64,000 bases of DNA from Mesostigma viride (Eukaryota; Streptophyta; Mesostigmatophyceae; Mesostigmatales; Mesostigmataceae), in NCBI GenBank assembly GCA_009746045.1, contig RPFO01000114.1, forward strand, positions 1,223,176-1,287,175. The letters are read 5' to 3'. Within the stretch, counting starts at the first letter, position 1. The number at the start of each line of letters is the position of its first letter. A model generated the notes under the pieces. That model saw only the letters and a program-made list of their open reading frames with translations, had not been told where the DNA came from and searched no databases. Shown here piece after piece: positions 29,530-41,567 of the stretch. A program made the translations under genes and the position numbers.

Positions 29530-29952
29530 TGGATAATGTTACAGCGCTCACACACTTGAGGCTTGTACACGCGTTTGCCAAGTCAAGGCAACACACATGA
29601 GGCGGGCTCGCAAGAGATATGCCCAATTGGCACTGGCCTATTCTTTATATACTTGTGCACTGTGCTTGCTAGTCCTGAGCAGCCTAGGAGGCCTGCTCAG
29701 TAATAACACCCCCGGTACAGTATTCACTACCTGTACAGCGCCCACTTCCTATACAGTAGGTCTGCCATACAGGCACAGTGACCACAGAGTACAGTCACCA
29801 CAGTGATTATTGCATCTGCACCTACTAGAAGTCCAGGACTAGGCCTGCGGTACCACCAGACCACAGGTTAAGGTTCCTATTTCCTGCGTACGACGTATTA
29901 ACCCAATACCGTCGTAGGTTCAGCACCTAATTCCTGTCAGCCCAGGAATTAC

Positions 29953-30549
29953 TGTCGACCCCATATGCCGTCGGCAAATATTCACGTCCGACTTAGAAGA
30001 ACAGCCGGCTCGCGCTCGCGCGCGACCGGGAAGTCGGAACGCCATAACTTTCTTGATACTTGTCGGAATGAACTCGTTCCGGTGCCGCTGGAATCGCAGA
30101 GAAATGCCGAATCAGGATCACGCCAATGCGCTTGGCGTTAACTTTAACGCCAAGCGCATTGGCGTGATCCTGATTCGGCATTTCTCTGCGATTCCAGCGG
30201 CACCGGAACGAGTTCATTCCGACAAGTATCAAGAAAGTTATGGCGTTCCGACTTCCCGGTCGCGCGCGAGCGCGAGCCGGCTGTTCTTCTAAGTCGGACG
30301 TGAATATTTGCCGACGACATATGGGGTCGACACCTAATTCCTGTCAGCCCAGGAATTACTGTCGACCCCATATGTCGTCGGCAAATATTCACGTCCGACT
30401 TAGAAGAACAGCCGGCTCGCGCTCGCGCGCGACCGGGAAGTCGGAACGCCATAACTTTCTTGATACTTGTCGGAATGAACTCGTTCCGGTGCCGCTGGAA
30501 TCGCAGAGAAATGCCGAATCAGGATCACGCCAATGCGCTTGGCGTTAAC
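29953..30549. repeat. Triple alternating palindrome of the E LTR end
   Basis: A unit of about 190 bp (the 3' end of the E LTR, from GTCGACCCCATATG to GTTAAC) occurs three times: plus (29953-30142), minus (30144-30331) and plus (30361-30549). A 29-bp spacer separates the last two. The arms are nearly perfect, so both strands show the same short open frames; these are not genes. Confidence 0.8.
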
Positions 30550-31356
30550 TCCAATCCTTTCTTTTCTTGAGCTGTAGCAGCTCACACAAGTCTACATACA
30601 AACACACACAATGGGTACTGGACATCCTCCCCGACTACAAGTCACAACCCACTGGGCATGACAGCCAGCTTGGATTCCTGGACATCCTCCCTGACTACAA
30701 GTCACCACCCACTGGGCATGACAGTCAGCTTGGATTCCTTATTATATGTACATAGCACCCATACTGGTTCAGGAGCACAAACAAATTACAATGAGTCCCT
30801 ATCCCTTCACGGGAGGCTCGTTGTGTTACCCATGTACAAGAGGTTGGCCAACTGTGGCAGCCCATAGGTGTTCAGTAAGAACTTGAGAAGTATGTACAAC
30901 CTTCAGGACCTTAGGCGAAACCCCACAGATCACCCACAACAGCTCATCAGAAAACATTGCTGACCCCCAGACGGGAGTCGGCGCCGGTCTGCTGCCCCTT
31001 ATCGAACCAGACACAACATCTACGCGAAGCACATGCAAAACACAAGCTCCCATACTCGTTCCAACCGTGGAAAATCAGGGGACCTGTCGCCACCTCACCA
31101 GCATGGTGGATGGGTCAGCCAGTCCGTGAAACTCCGCCTTAAGACGGCACCAGGGAATCGAACCCCGCCCACAAACCACAGATCTGGGGAAACCTCAGAC
31201 TGAGATGAAAACCCCAGATAGACATCTCTCCATCAGAGACAATGTCAGACATTCCCACACCAGAGACATGTCTCACCCCTCAAGGTGTGCTCAGGATTAT
31301 GTACAATCAAGCTCCCAGCCTGATATCCAGAGACTTAAGCACCCAGCTCTCAGCTT

Positions 31357-34300
31357 TTAGACAGATAGACCGACTTGACAGTCAGCATTCATGAGCTTCC
31401 TCAGTACATTGTACTGGGCTGGGGCCTTGTGTGGCAGCTTTGTCAATGCATCAGCAGGGTTCTCCTCGCCAGGGATATGCTTCAAGTCAACCAAACTGGC
31501 CAACTCCTTCAGCAACAAATAATCCAGGTCCCGGCTTCTGGCCAGCTGCTTGTGAACAAACTGGACCATACCCATGCTGTCTGTTAGCAACAACGTCTCC
31601 ATCTGCAAGGTCCAAGGGGTAACTGAAGCCAGCTCCAGCATTAACTCCTTTATGTACAGGCTGGACTGGATCCCCTCGCATATGGCCCTGCATTCTGCCA
31701 CATCTGAACTGATACAGACCCTCTTCTGCAGTCTGCTGTACCAGCTGAACAAACTTGCCCTGCTCTGATAAAAAGCAAACAGAGCAGCAGATCTCCCCCT
31801 GACCTTGGTAACCTGGCGAGCATCCATGGAACTGTCAACAAAGATCTCCAAGGTGATAGGCTGGGCAAAGTCAATCCCAGACAAAATCAGATCAGGGGTA
31901 CTCTCCACCAACCGGGCTATGACTCGAGGCTTCTCATCCTCAAGCACCTCATCAGGCATTCTGCTATGGACCATCAAAGACGGACCACAGATGCTGGCAA
32001 ACCAGGCCCACATGCCTCTCAACTCAGGTCCTGCAGCCTGGGTGATCTTCTCTGGCAAGGCCTTCACAATGGTCTGTTTATAATCTCCTCCAGCCTGAAG
32101 CCTGATACTCCACTCCCCGTCCCTCCTGAACAGGGTAGCCTGCATTCCACAGAACACTACAGGCTTGTTGGGCTCCTGCCACAGCTCCTTGCCCAGTGAA
32201 AACTTGCCACTGATGACAGGAATAAACTTCTTCAGCCAGGTCGTGGGGGCTAGCAAATGCAGATCATCTCCATGCAAACTAGCATACACTGGCAGACCCT
32301 CCCATTGGGCCAGCAGCAAACAGGGATCAACTGAAGACACTCTCAAGCCACACTCACTGATCAGAGCTTCCTGCAGCGTGAGTCTCCAGATGATTGGGCT
32401 CGACCTGAGTCCTTCCAGGCCCTTCAGAATAACCAGGAATTGTTGATGCAGCTCCAGCTTCCAGATGGCAGGCACCTCAACACAGTAAGGCTCATCCTGC
32501 TTCCACACCCTCCTGGCCACTTCTGGATCAGATTTTAAAAATGCCCTCTTGAAGTCCAGCAGCACTGATGACATAGCTGCTCCCCTGTTCAGCAACCCCA
32601 CGTAGAGACATAGCAAAATTCTCCATGTGTCGTGTAGCATCCCTGGCGTGTACAGCTCCTCTCCTGGCAGACTCCCCGTGCCGTGATACTCATTCAGGAC
32701 AGGCCTGACATGGGGCACTGATACCTCATCCACAACCTTCCTCTTCAGCACAAATCTCAAAGCAAGCTTCCTTGATGCTGGGGGACGTCTGTCTGTTGGT
32801 GCAGCACACTCAAACTGCAACCACTCCTCCAATGCCTTGGAGAAGGCGAGCTTCCAAGCCTCAAACAAAGTAGGCGAGCTCATCTCTTGGACCAGCTGGT
32901 CATATGTCAAAGGAGAGTGTGCAGCAAGGCTCCTGTGAGTTATGCCAATACTGCTGGGGTGCAACACAGCTGGAATCACCAAACTGGCCGCTGGGGGCAC
33001 CTCCCCTTCATCCCATTTTACACCCTTGACCGGCTTGGCCCTGCACCTGACTGGAAATGTTGTCCTGAAATTTTCTAGGGGAATCATCCCCCAGCCATCT
33101 CTTCTCAGAGCTGTAGCTCTGATAGAAATCCCAGGATTGCCCAGAAAATTCTGACCCAAAATCACAGGGCCATCATAGTCCTCTAGGACAAGGAAGGTCA
33201 CATCCACACCCATGACAGGGGCAGTAACCTCTCCCAACACCCTTAGATGCGTCCTACCACTGAAATCAGACACCCAGGGGCAACTTGGTTCTCCGACCAG
33301 CAGTTCTCCTGTATGCTGAGGTCCCATGACAGAAACCTGTGCATTGGTATCTATCTCCATGGCAGCTACCTCAGGTTCATCCAACTGGACAAGCTTGGAC
33401 ACCTTAGGCTCCTTCTTGGCTCTTTGCAAAGCCTGTACAATATCTGATAGACGCACACCCCTAGGCCTGGTGTCGGGCCGTTCCGGAGGTGCAGCCTGTC
33501 CGCCTGCTTGCCCAACCACCGTATGTGAAGGTACCCCAGGGGCCGGGCCAGGGTCACCCTGAGGGCTCGATACAGCTGTAGCACCCTGATCAGGAAGCTC
33601 CACGTCACCCCCGCCTTGTACACCAGCGGGCACCTGGAAGAGGTCTCCTTGATTACCTCCCCGGGGACGGATCTTTGACCAGGACAGACGGTGCACTGCT
33701 TGGGAGCCATCAATGGCCACCCAGCACTTATGGCCAGCGGCTTCTACTCGGGTCACCACCCCATCATGCCAGCTGCCACGTTTCCCTGGAAAGCTTGGTT
33801 CCTTCCACACAACAACCTGTTGTCCAACGTTAGGTTCTAGGACACTCCAGCCCTTGTCTTTCTGCCTCAGCTTGAGGAACTTGGCCTCTAGCTTCTCCTT
33901 CCATGCCTGCTCAGCATCAGCTGGCAGCATCCTGGTATGCAGCATAAGAGGATTGATGGCAATGTCACCAAAGAACATGGGAGTCCTGAGGTTCAGCCTA
34001 TCCTCCACAGAACGTAGCCATGCAGATGTCACAATGGCAGATGACGTCCTTGGAATCCTCTCCACCAGCAGCACAGTCTTGATCTCTTGGATGGCTCTCT
34101 CCACCACCCCTTGCTGGCCGTGGCTCTCCCTGGGTGTAATCAGCAACTCTGGAAACTCTGGCAGGTTCTCACAGCACTCAAACTGAATGTCACACTGCAA
34201 CAACTCCAACCCAGGGTACCTGCTCCTTGTCAACTTCAGAGCAGCAATTAATGTAGGCTTCTCCATGTCAGGCAGGATCTCTAGGGTCTTGTACTTGGTA

Positions 34301-34947
34301 TATCTGTCCACTGCCACCAGCAGCTTCAAACCCCTGATTCTCTGAATATCTACCTGCACATGGCCTGGCTGCAAAATAGGAGTCCTGGCATGAGACTGCT
34401 TGGGCTTTCTAGCAACTAGCCTGCACTTGCAAGCTTGAGCAACCTGTTGGCAGATGGAGTACAACTCACTTCCTCCCAGCCGTCTAGCAACTTGCAAAGA
34501 CTGAGCTGCATGGCCAAACATGGTATGCAACCTTGAGGCAATGTCATACAAGAGAGAAAATCTTTTATTGTCATTATTAGCACTCAAGGTATGTACAGAT
34601 CCCTTATGTACAGGAGGCACCAGGGTCGTGCCTGTCAGACTGTCTCCAGCCCTATCCTCATCCTGACCATCCTGTGCCAGTCCTGCACGGTCAGAATGCT
34701 TCTGAGATCCACCTGGGTCCACATCACCAGGTCCTACCTCAGGCTCAGCACCGCCATGGCGGGCACGTTGGCGAGTAACCACTGCAGCTACAGCTGGCAT
34801 ACTCTCTGTGGTAACCAAGCTTGCCCCATCGTGTCCAATAGGCTCTTTCACTAGAGCATGGGGCTGCCCCTCACTGCCGTCACTAGCAGCTACATTACAC
34901 ACCCCTGGGGGCACCCTCCAGGGTTCAGGGATGTGTGCAGGCTCAAG
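31357..34947 (-). CDS. Copia-like Pol, order integrase-protease-RT-RNase H (E1)
   Basis: Open frame directly after the gag TGA (34948-34950), with no ATG near its start; residue numbers count from the GTG at 34914. Integrase: HTMFGH at 130-135, C155/C162/C164, then D189, D242, E272. Protease-like: IDTNAQVS (521-528) and VILGQNF (584-590), placed after integrase. RT: VLLDFKRAFL (D787) and catalytic HGDD (881-884), where Copia normally has YVDD. RNase H: D1027, E1074, D1112, D1155 (HIPGEENPADALTKL). The E2 copy is virtually identical. It would give replication, processing and integration of the element. Access by ribosomes probably needs readthrough of the TGA. Confidence 0.85.
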   Translation of the reverse strand, partial: LEPAHIPEPWRVPPGVCNVAASDGSEGQPHALVKEPIGHDGASLVTTESMPAVAAVVTRQRARHGGAEPEVGPGDVDPGGSQKHSDRAGLAQDGQDEDRAGDSLTGTTLVPPVHKGSVHTLSANNDNKRFSLLYDIASRLHTMFGHAAQSLQVARRLGGSELYSICQQVAQACKCRLVARKPKQSHARTPILQPGHVQVDIQRIRGLKLLVAVDRYTKYKTLEILPDMEKPTLIAALKLTRSRYPGLELLQCDIQFECCENLPEFPELLITPRESHGQQGVVERAIQEIKTVLLVERIPRTSSAIVTSAWLRSVEDRLNLRTPMFFGDIAINPLMLHTRMLPADAEQAWKEKLEAKFLKLRQKDKGWSVLEPNVGQQVVVWKEPSFPGKRGSWHDGVVTRVEAAGHKCWVAIDGSQAVHRLSWSKIRPRGGNQGDLFQVPAGVQGGGDVELPDQGATAVSSPQGDPGPAPGVPSHTVVGQAGGQAAPPERPDTRPRGVRLSDIVQALQRAKKEPKVSKLVQLDEPEVAAMEIDTNAQVSVMGPQHTGELLVGEPSCPWVSDFSGRTHLRVLGEVTAPVMGVDVTFLVLEDYDGPVILGQNFLGNPGISIRATALRRDGWGMIPLENFRTTFPVRCRAKPVKGVKWDEGEVPPAASLVIPAVLHPSSIGITHRSLAAHSPLTYDQLVQEMSSPTLFEAWKLAFSKALEEWLQFECAAPTDRRPPASRKLALRFVLKRKVVDEVSVPHVRPVLNEYHGTGSLPGEELYTPGMLHDTWRILLCLYVGLLNRGAAMSSVLLDFKRAFLKSDPEVARRVWKQDEPYCVEVPAIWKLELHQQFLVILKGLEGLRSSPIIWRLTLQEALISECGLRVSSVDPCLLLAQWEGLPVYASLHGDDLHLLAPTTWLKKFIPVISGKFSLGKELWQEPNKPVVFCGMQATLFRRDGEWSIRLQAGGDYKQTIVKALPEKITQAAGPELRGMWAWFASICGPSLMVHSRMPDEVLEDEKPRVIARLVESTPDLILSGIDFAQPITLEIFVDSSMDARQVTKVRGRSAALFAFYQSRASLFSWYSRLQKRVCISSDVAECRAICEGIQSSLYIKELMLELASVTPWTLQMETLLLTDSMGMVQFVHKQLARSRDLDYLLLKELASLVDLKHIPGEENPADALTKLPHKAPAQYNVLRKLMNADCQVGLSV

Positions 34948-35953
34948 TCAATGATCAGCAGCCTTGCCCTTGCCCTTATCCTGGGATGGACCAGCCTTGT
35001 CCTTGCTGCCACCCTGAGCTGGCTTGCTCTGACCTTCCTGCCTCAGGTACGAGGGACACTCATTCCTGAAGTGACCCTTCCCTGGCAGAAATAACATTCC
35101 ACCTGACTGATGTCCCGTGAGGTCCCACTGCTGGGCCCAGCCTTGGGAGGACCACCCACCCTCTTGAAGTCAAACTGGGACTGTGGATGTCCCGACTTCG
35201 GCGGGGTCCCCCGTCCAGCCCTTCTGTCACGCCCCCTCCTGGACCTTCCTCGACCCCTTGAAGAGGTCTCAGGCCCTCTCGAGGGCGCTGGGCCCCCGTG
35301 GCCCGATCCCCTCATGGACTTAACCGCAGGTTCAGCGGCCTCCTCGTCCCCTTGACGAGGGCGCTTACCACCCACGTACTTGCCGCTGAAACACTCATAC
35401 AACTGGTCCGTCATGGCTGCCCAGCCATGGACCTGTCGCATGTGGATGGTCACATTATCCATGGTGACCGGATCCAGCTGCAGCGACTTGAGAAAGTCGC
35501 CCATGGCCATCCGATCTGCGACGAAGAATCCCTTGGCCATGGCGTCCTCCCTCAGCTTGACGAAGTCTTCAAAGGCGTGGACCACTAGCTGCCCCTTGAT
35601 GGGCTTGTAGTCCAGGTATTCTTGCTTCAGGTGGGACCCATCTATGGTCCTCTTGTCACTCAGGAACACCCTGAGTCGCGTCATAAACGCCGCCCAGGTG
35701 TCCCCCGCCGCGTGTCGCTCCCGAACAAACTTGAACAGCCGCCTCGCCGACTGCCTTATGTAGGCACTAGACGCCAGGATGCGAAGCTTGTCACCGGTGT
35801 ATATCTCCGTGTACAAGTTCATGTCCTCTAACATCCTCTCAGCGTCCCGGGGCTGCCAATTGTCCTTGATGGACTGAAACTGGCCTAGCACCGCGTACCC
35901 CTCAGCCACGGTCGGTCGCTTAGGCGCCGCTTGATCTGCGGCTGGCGCGTTCT
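34948..35953 (-). pseudogene. E1 gag, 3' part with zinc-knuckle frameshift
   Basis: Matches E2 gag (48081-49263) up to CYFCQG. One C is missing at about 35079-35083, so the CCHC knuckle and tail are out of frame. The 5' end of the gene is separated by element D and lies at 41849-42015. It shares the frame of pol with E2, apart from the indel. Confidence 0.8.
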
Positions 35954-35958
35954 GACCG

Positions 35959-36234
35959 AGTTGCAATAATGTGTTTTGGATACCAACGCTCTTCGTCGAG
36001 AGGCAAGTGCTTTGGTGCTACGCAGAGGAACACGCAGGCGGCTACCTCGTCCGCCGTCACGTTGCATTTATTTCTCATTAACTTATCATCGTGCATTGGA
36101 CTTGCTTAACATAGTCCGAGATTCCTCGGCGCGACGCTAGATGCCGTTCACAAGATTCCGTCGCAGCAAAGATGCTGACGGCGCGGCGTCCACACTAGGA
36201 TTTAGGGTACTGAGTAGAACTACACAGTACAACT
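35959..36234 (-). repeat. 3' LTR of element D
   Basis: 276 bp, same as 41568-41843. Confidence 0.9.
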
Positions 36235-36651
36235 CCGACTTCTTTTTCTTTGTGAGTCGGTACGGACAGGGATGTACTCAAGATGATCGGTACGGCCGCA
36301 TCCCAGTCACCGACTTCACAATCCTAGTAGTGGCAAAGTCTTGTTGGGAAACAACACCAACAAGCATAGCGGTCGCATGAACTTGGATGCATGTGCAAGA
36401 CACACATCATTATGGCAAGTCATTTATTCATCGTACCACACTGGGGAAACCCGGAAACATAGTATGCCGGCCACCGCCAAGCATCAACGGGTGAAAACCC
36501 AGACAAGAGCCCATTACATAGTATGCAACTCTCCCGCAGAGAGAAGCATCAAGGCCATGGTCAATGCCAATTTTAAATAGGAAATTCAGAAAAGAGTGAA
36601 AACACACATCAGCCAGGGCAAGATGTAACCCTGAAATCAGACAGGGACAAT

Positions 36652-39600
36652 TTAAAGTGTCGCCTGAACTAGACGAAGCTTGTCATACTGAGGCCTAGCC
36701 TTGGCATACAGCTTGGTCAAAGCATCTGAAATGTTATCATTGTCGCGAACATGGTACAGCGAAACAGCGTCACTATATTCTTTGGCACGAAGGAAGTCGA
36801 GCTTGCGCGTGCGCGCATAAGGATCAGCCAAAAAGTCAATCAGCGACTGCGAATCCGTGAAGATGGTGGTATCAACCTGTGGAATGACACGGCAAAACTT
36901 CAAACACCACCGAAGAACCGCACGGAAATACATCAACTCCTCAGCAGTCTCGCAGAAGGCACGAGCCTCTGCAGTGTCACTACCCACATACACCCGCCGA
37001 TGTAAGCGAGAAAACCACGCAAAGGGTGAAGGGGAAGATTCAGGGACATGGACAGTGGCAGAATTACTCAAAAGCACCACAGCGGCACAGCGCCCACGGA
37101 GCTTAGAGATATTAGCACTATCCAAACTGCTATCACAATACGCGGACAAGTGAATAGGCCGCTCATAGTCCACCCCATGTAAGACCAACCCAGGGGAGGC
37201 AGAAATGTACTTACACATGACATTGCGGGAAAGAGAGCACATCAAGTCATCTGGCAACCGAGCAAGCACCGCCAAGTCAGGGGAGACGGTAGAGACCAGC
37301 CAGTTCAGCTTACCCCGCAGAGAACCACACTCAGCAGGCTGAATATACTGACTAGTAAGGGATGAAAGCTGAGTGATGAGCTCCTGAACATAGTCCCCCG
37401 CTGCACGCAGCTTCATCACATATCTGCCAGAGGCATCCTTGGTGAGCATAGTGTCGACGCCACAGAACTTGACATACTTGTCCAAGACGCGGCGAATGAC
37501 CTTGCCGACCGGGAAGTGCTGAGCAACAGTGGCACAAAACCAGTCTAGCCACGGTGTGGGGCCCATGCAGTCCACATCATCGACATGAATGAACACAAAA
37601 ACTGGCTGCCCCTCCCATGAGCCAACAAACAGAGAGGGGTCCAGGTCATGATAGTACATGTGCATCACATCAAGCAAAAGACGCTCGAGGCAAAGGCGCC
37701 AAATCCGAGGACCTGTCACAGTACCGTCAACACCCTTCAAGAGACGGAGAAACTTCTTGCCCATGATAGGCTGCCACAAGGGAGGACAGCGCACATACAA
37801 GCGGGTCGTGCCAGCCCACACATTCTCAGCGAGCTTGGGATCACCATTCAAAAAAGCTTTGCTGAAATCCATGAGGGCTGACTCATACGGAAGTCCCTTG
37901 TTGAGCTGGCCTAGGTAGAAGGACAGGACCATGCGCCAATTATCCTTGATCAACCCAGGTGCTGAGATGGCATTGTCCGGAAGATCACTAGTACCTGAAA
38001 ATTCTAGGACCACCGGGCGAACAAAAGGCACCCTAGTTGTTGTGTCAGGCACCAACTTACGCTCCAAAGTCCACTTGTGGCGCAAAAGGCGAGCACCACT
38101 GGGCACTTCATCAACCGGTTCAACAGCACGGTATGCAAGCCACCTTTCACCTGACGCAATAATGGCCTTAGTCCACCCATCTAGCCCCTCCTCCGTTTGA
38201 CACTCCACGTCAGCATCATGGTAAGAGATAGGGCTTTGGGTAGCAACATCATGACGTCCAATGCCGAGACTAGCCAAGCTAGGACGTTTAGGAAGCAACA
38301 ACTGAGTTACCAACGGCACATCACTCTCACGGGCATAGTTCACGTGCCGAATGTTGCCTATGACAGCAACAAGTTGGCAGTCAGACATGACAGCATAGTC
38401 CTCAAGAGGCAGATCAGCATGCCCCTCCCGCCGCAAGCAGGTGGAGTTGACCCAGACATCCTCCCGTACAAGGAAGTTCTGACCAAGGATTGGTGGACCA
38501 CTATACCCTTCCACCACGCAAAACTCAACTAGCACCCCCATCACATTGACATCAATGACACCAAGGACAGGGAACTTCGTTGAGCCAGCAAAATCAGTCA
38601 CACACTCCCAGTGCACTGAGGGTCTCACAGGATTGTAGTGCAGGGATGAGACAATGGAGGTTCTCGCCTGCGTATCTACCAACATCCTCATACCATGCTG
38701 ATCACCCAGGGTACCAAATGCGGATACCATCGCTGCCTTGACGGGATTTTGCAAAGCGTCTGTAGGAGGTTTACGCATCAACCTTTCTACAGCAAGGGTG
38801 AGAAAGCCCTTACGGCTTGGGCGCTCAAGACAGGAACTGCCCTGAGTACTATCCCTACCAACGCAGGGATCCTCCCGACCAACGCCAGAAGGGGGGAGGT
38901 TAGGCAAGCTGTCGCGCAAGCTCTCTGCCTGTTCTACCCCTAGGGTGTGTAAGTGGTGTGCTACCACAGCAACATCATCATCATAGTCCCCACTCTGCAA
39001 CTCCAACTCAGCTTCCCCACTAGGCGCGCTAGTACCACTGTCCCCTGCATTGTCACATACAGGAGCCGAAGAGGAAGGAGGAGTCACAGTGCTAGAGAGC
39101 CTGCTAGGGTCGGAGTACAACTCCAACACTCTAGACCAAGCCTCCACATCACGCATGTAGGGCTTCACCCTATTCCAAGCCATAGTGACCTCAGTGCCCT
39201 CATAGTCCACCACGCATTTACGCATAGCAGCATCACAAGAAATTACCTTGGCTGGACCAAGCCACCTGCCACGCTTACCCAGGGCACCTTCCTTGTGCAG
39301 CCAAACATCATGCCCCACACTGGGCTCATAAGCCCCACGTCGCCTATCCAACTGGACAAGGCGCTGAAAACGGGATGCTAGGTGGTCTTTGTACACATCC
39401 ACCACCACATCGTGATATTGGCCAAACTGCAAACCCTCGGCAGTCACCAACACCCCATCCTGTGTCGACATCAGCACACGGTTGTTCAAACTTCGACACA
39501 CGGCAAGTGCCCACAAGAGCCGACTAGAGAATTCACTGTGTGGCATGTGGTCCCCACGTCGGGTAGCAAGCAGCTTAAACTCCTGTACCGCTCTCTCCGC

Positions 39601-40313
39601 TATCCCTTGTGACTCGTGGTCCTCACGCCCCACTGTTCCCACAAACTCATATCCAGGTTCCTTGGCAGCCCACTTGAATTGCTGATCAAACTGCATCCCT
39701 GTAACCATGCTAAACATGGAGTCCAACAGGTCTATCCCCTCAAGGAGGTCCCCAACATGCTGTGACTTGAGTGGGACAACTGAAACAAAATGGGAAAATC
39801 TGTCTATTCCCAGCAAGTAGACAGCCTGGTCCTGGAACAAAATGTCACACACCAAGTGACCACGCTCAAGGGGTGGGTGTTTGACATGCCTACGTGCACG
39901 CTTAGGCGCAGTGGACTGACACTGGTGACAACCACTGTACATGGACTGCACCGTGCTAGCCAACTTAGTCCCCGGTGCCAGTGCCCGTGCAAAACGGATA
40001 GCGTGGGTCCCATGGCCTAACACATGATGCAAGCGTGCAGCAACAGCAGTCAAGGAAAGGACTTCACCTGGTGTGGCCAGTGACCCCCCATCGTCACGGT
40101 CGACGTGCATGAGTCCAGCTTGCATAGTACCAGCATTACTGGTCGGTGGGGGTTCATGGTCCCGCGTTGCCGCAGGCGTAACAATGTCTGTGCACAAGCC
40201 GCTACGCAACACAGCAGCAATGCACGCAGCAGAATTGTTGTCTACACAACTACCCAGCTCATCACATGCAGCTAGATTAGTGGTAAACACATCATCGTCC
40301 CAACATGGGCTAT
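36652..40313 (-). CDS. Copia-like Pol, order integrase-protease-RT-RNase H (element D)
   Basis: Numbering from the GTG at 40290; no ATG starts the frame. Integrase: LHHVLGH (87-93), CHQC (121-124), D149, D202, E232. Protease-like: LVDTQARTS (538-546) and PPILGQNF. RT: ALMDFSKAFL (D808), then HVDD (902-905) in the catalytic position. RNase H: D1053, E1108, D1146, D1189 (ISDALTKLY). It is a single unbroken frame of 1212 residues. Its frame is -1 relative to gag, whose stop TAG lies at 40314-40316, immediately after AAAC. Same unusual domain order as E, at low sequence identity. Confidence 0.88.
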
Positions 40314-41540
40314 CTAGTTTGCTGCAGAGGGAGCAGGGACAGGCACATGAGTGTTAGCAGGTGTGGCCTGGGTGTTCCCCTGCCTCTGCCATTTGTTCCA
40401 CTTGGCCTTCTTGGGCCGCATGTTGCCAGCCGGCTTGGGCGGGCGCTTCTTGCCCTGCGGACCGCGTGTGTGCTTGCAGTCCTTGGCGAAGTGCCCTGGC
40501 TGGTGGCAGGCGCCACACAGCCGCACATTCGGACCAGCCTTCGTGTTGGCTGGGCAATCCGACCACACATGCCCGGTGCCCTGGCATCGGCCACACTTCT
40601 CTTCACCTGCACCATGAATTCTTGCAATGGGCGCTGCAGCAGAGGAAAGAGGGTCAGAAATGCCCGCTGCCACCAATGCCTTGGCGGCAGCCGGCACAGC
40701 AACAGAATTGCGAATAATCTGGAAAGCCTCTGCCCTATTTGCTAGCTTGTCGACAGTCAGTGTTCCCGACATGCCCTGGAGGGCGGACTCAGACAGGCTA
40801 CCAGACATGATGCCCTTTGCCAGAAACATTACCACCGAGAAGGCGTCACCTGGCGAGCAGGACGACAACGCCAGTTTCTGCTCGTAGTCGAGCGTTGCCT
40901 GGCTGATGTCTACCTTCCGATTCAGATCAAACTTTAGAATACTCACTGCATCTGCGACGAGGCGCATTAGCCCCGTCTTCAGGAGATTCTTCTCAAGGCT
41001 AGCCATGAATTCTTCCCAGCTCCGGTCCTCCTTGTAGGCTATCTCGATCAGGTCGGATACGACCTTGTAACCCTCGGTGGCCAGCCGATTGCGCCTCAGC
41101 AATTCGATAGGCTTGGCTACCATGTCTTGGACATCACTGTGCCACTTGCGCAGGTTCAAAATAAACTGTTCTTTCACCTTCTCTGATGGCTCAGGAGCCG
41201 CTGGAATCGGCGCAGGAATTCGCTCCTCGATCACCTTTTGCTCCTTCATCCAGAGGATGCGGGCAGCACGGTCTAGGCTTGCAGTGCGCAGCCCAGCCGC
41301 CTGTGATCCACTTGGCAGCTCCGCTGCACGGGCAGCTGCAGGTGCAGTTTCCTCCGCCGCAGTGTCCACCACTGCGGGGCTATCCTGCTTGGCAAATTCT
41401 TCGTTCAGATTCCTCTGAATCTCGCTCGCGGTGGGCTTGCGAAGTGTGCCCACGCCCTTCGAGCCCAGGGCTCCGAGATTCGGCAGCTTGATTTTGTGTT
41501 TGATTTTCGACGACGGCGTTGTCAGGCCCGTCCGGAACAT
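40314..41540 (-). CDS. Gag with two CCHC zinc knuckles (element D)
   Basis: Start set at the ATG at 41540 (MFRTGLTTPSS), 28 bp inside the 5' LTR edge; the longer open frame to 41705 would be encoded by the LTR and begins with ATG as well. A capsid-like helical region is followed by CGRCQGTGHVWSDC and CGACHQPGHFAKDC, two classic CX2CX4HX4C nucleic-acid binding knuckles, and a Lys-rich tail. The stop is next to the pol frame (see pol). Role: particle assembly and RNA packaging. Confidence 0.85.
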   Translation of the reverse strand: MFRTGLTTPSSKIKHKIKLPNLGALGSKGVGTLRKPTASEIQRNLNEEFAKQDSPAVVDTAAEETAPAAARAAELPSGSQAAGLRTASLDRAARILWMKEQKVIEERIPAPIPAAPEPSEKVKEQFILNLRKWHSDVQDMVAKPIELLRRNRLATEGYKVVSDLIEIAYKEDRSWEEFMASLEKNLLKTGLMRLVADAVSILKFDLNRKVDISQATLDYEQKLALSSCSPGDAFSVVMFLAKGIMSGSLSESALQGMSGTLTVDKLANRAEAFQIIRNSVAVPAAAKALVAAGISDPLSSAAAPIARIHGAGEEKCGRCQGTGHVWSDCPANTKAGPNVRLCGACHQPGHFAKDCKHTRGPQGKKRPPKPAGNMRPKKAKWNKWQRQGNTQATPANTHVPVPAPSAAN

Positions 41541-41567
41541 TTTTGAAAATGTTCTTTCTTGAGTACA

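Larger units (their letters stand above)
23125..30143 (+). repeat. Left outer LTR of the E composite, split by element B
   Basis: Two parts, 23125-23213 and 29530-30143, join into a sequence matching the right outer LTR 50380-51064. A TATA-like TTTATATA lies near 29642-29649, and the same motif near 50582 in the right LTR. The ends are AGTTAACG and CGTTAACT. Confidence 0.7.

Noticed and set aside
29993-30585. Repeated short open frames of about 79 and 102 codons on both strands
   Set aside because: They are produced by the palindromic LTR-end units; the same DNA read from both arms gives the same peptide. No independent support.
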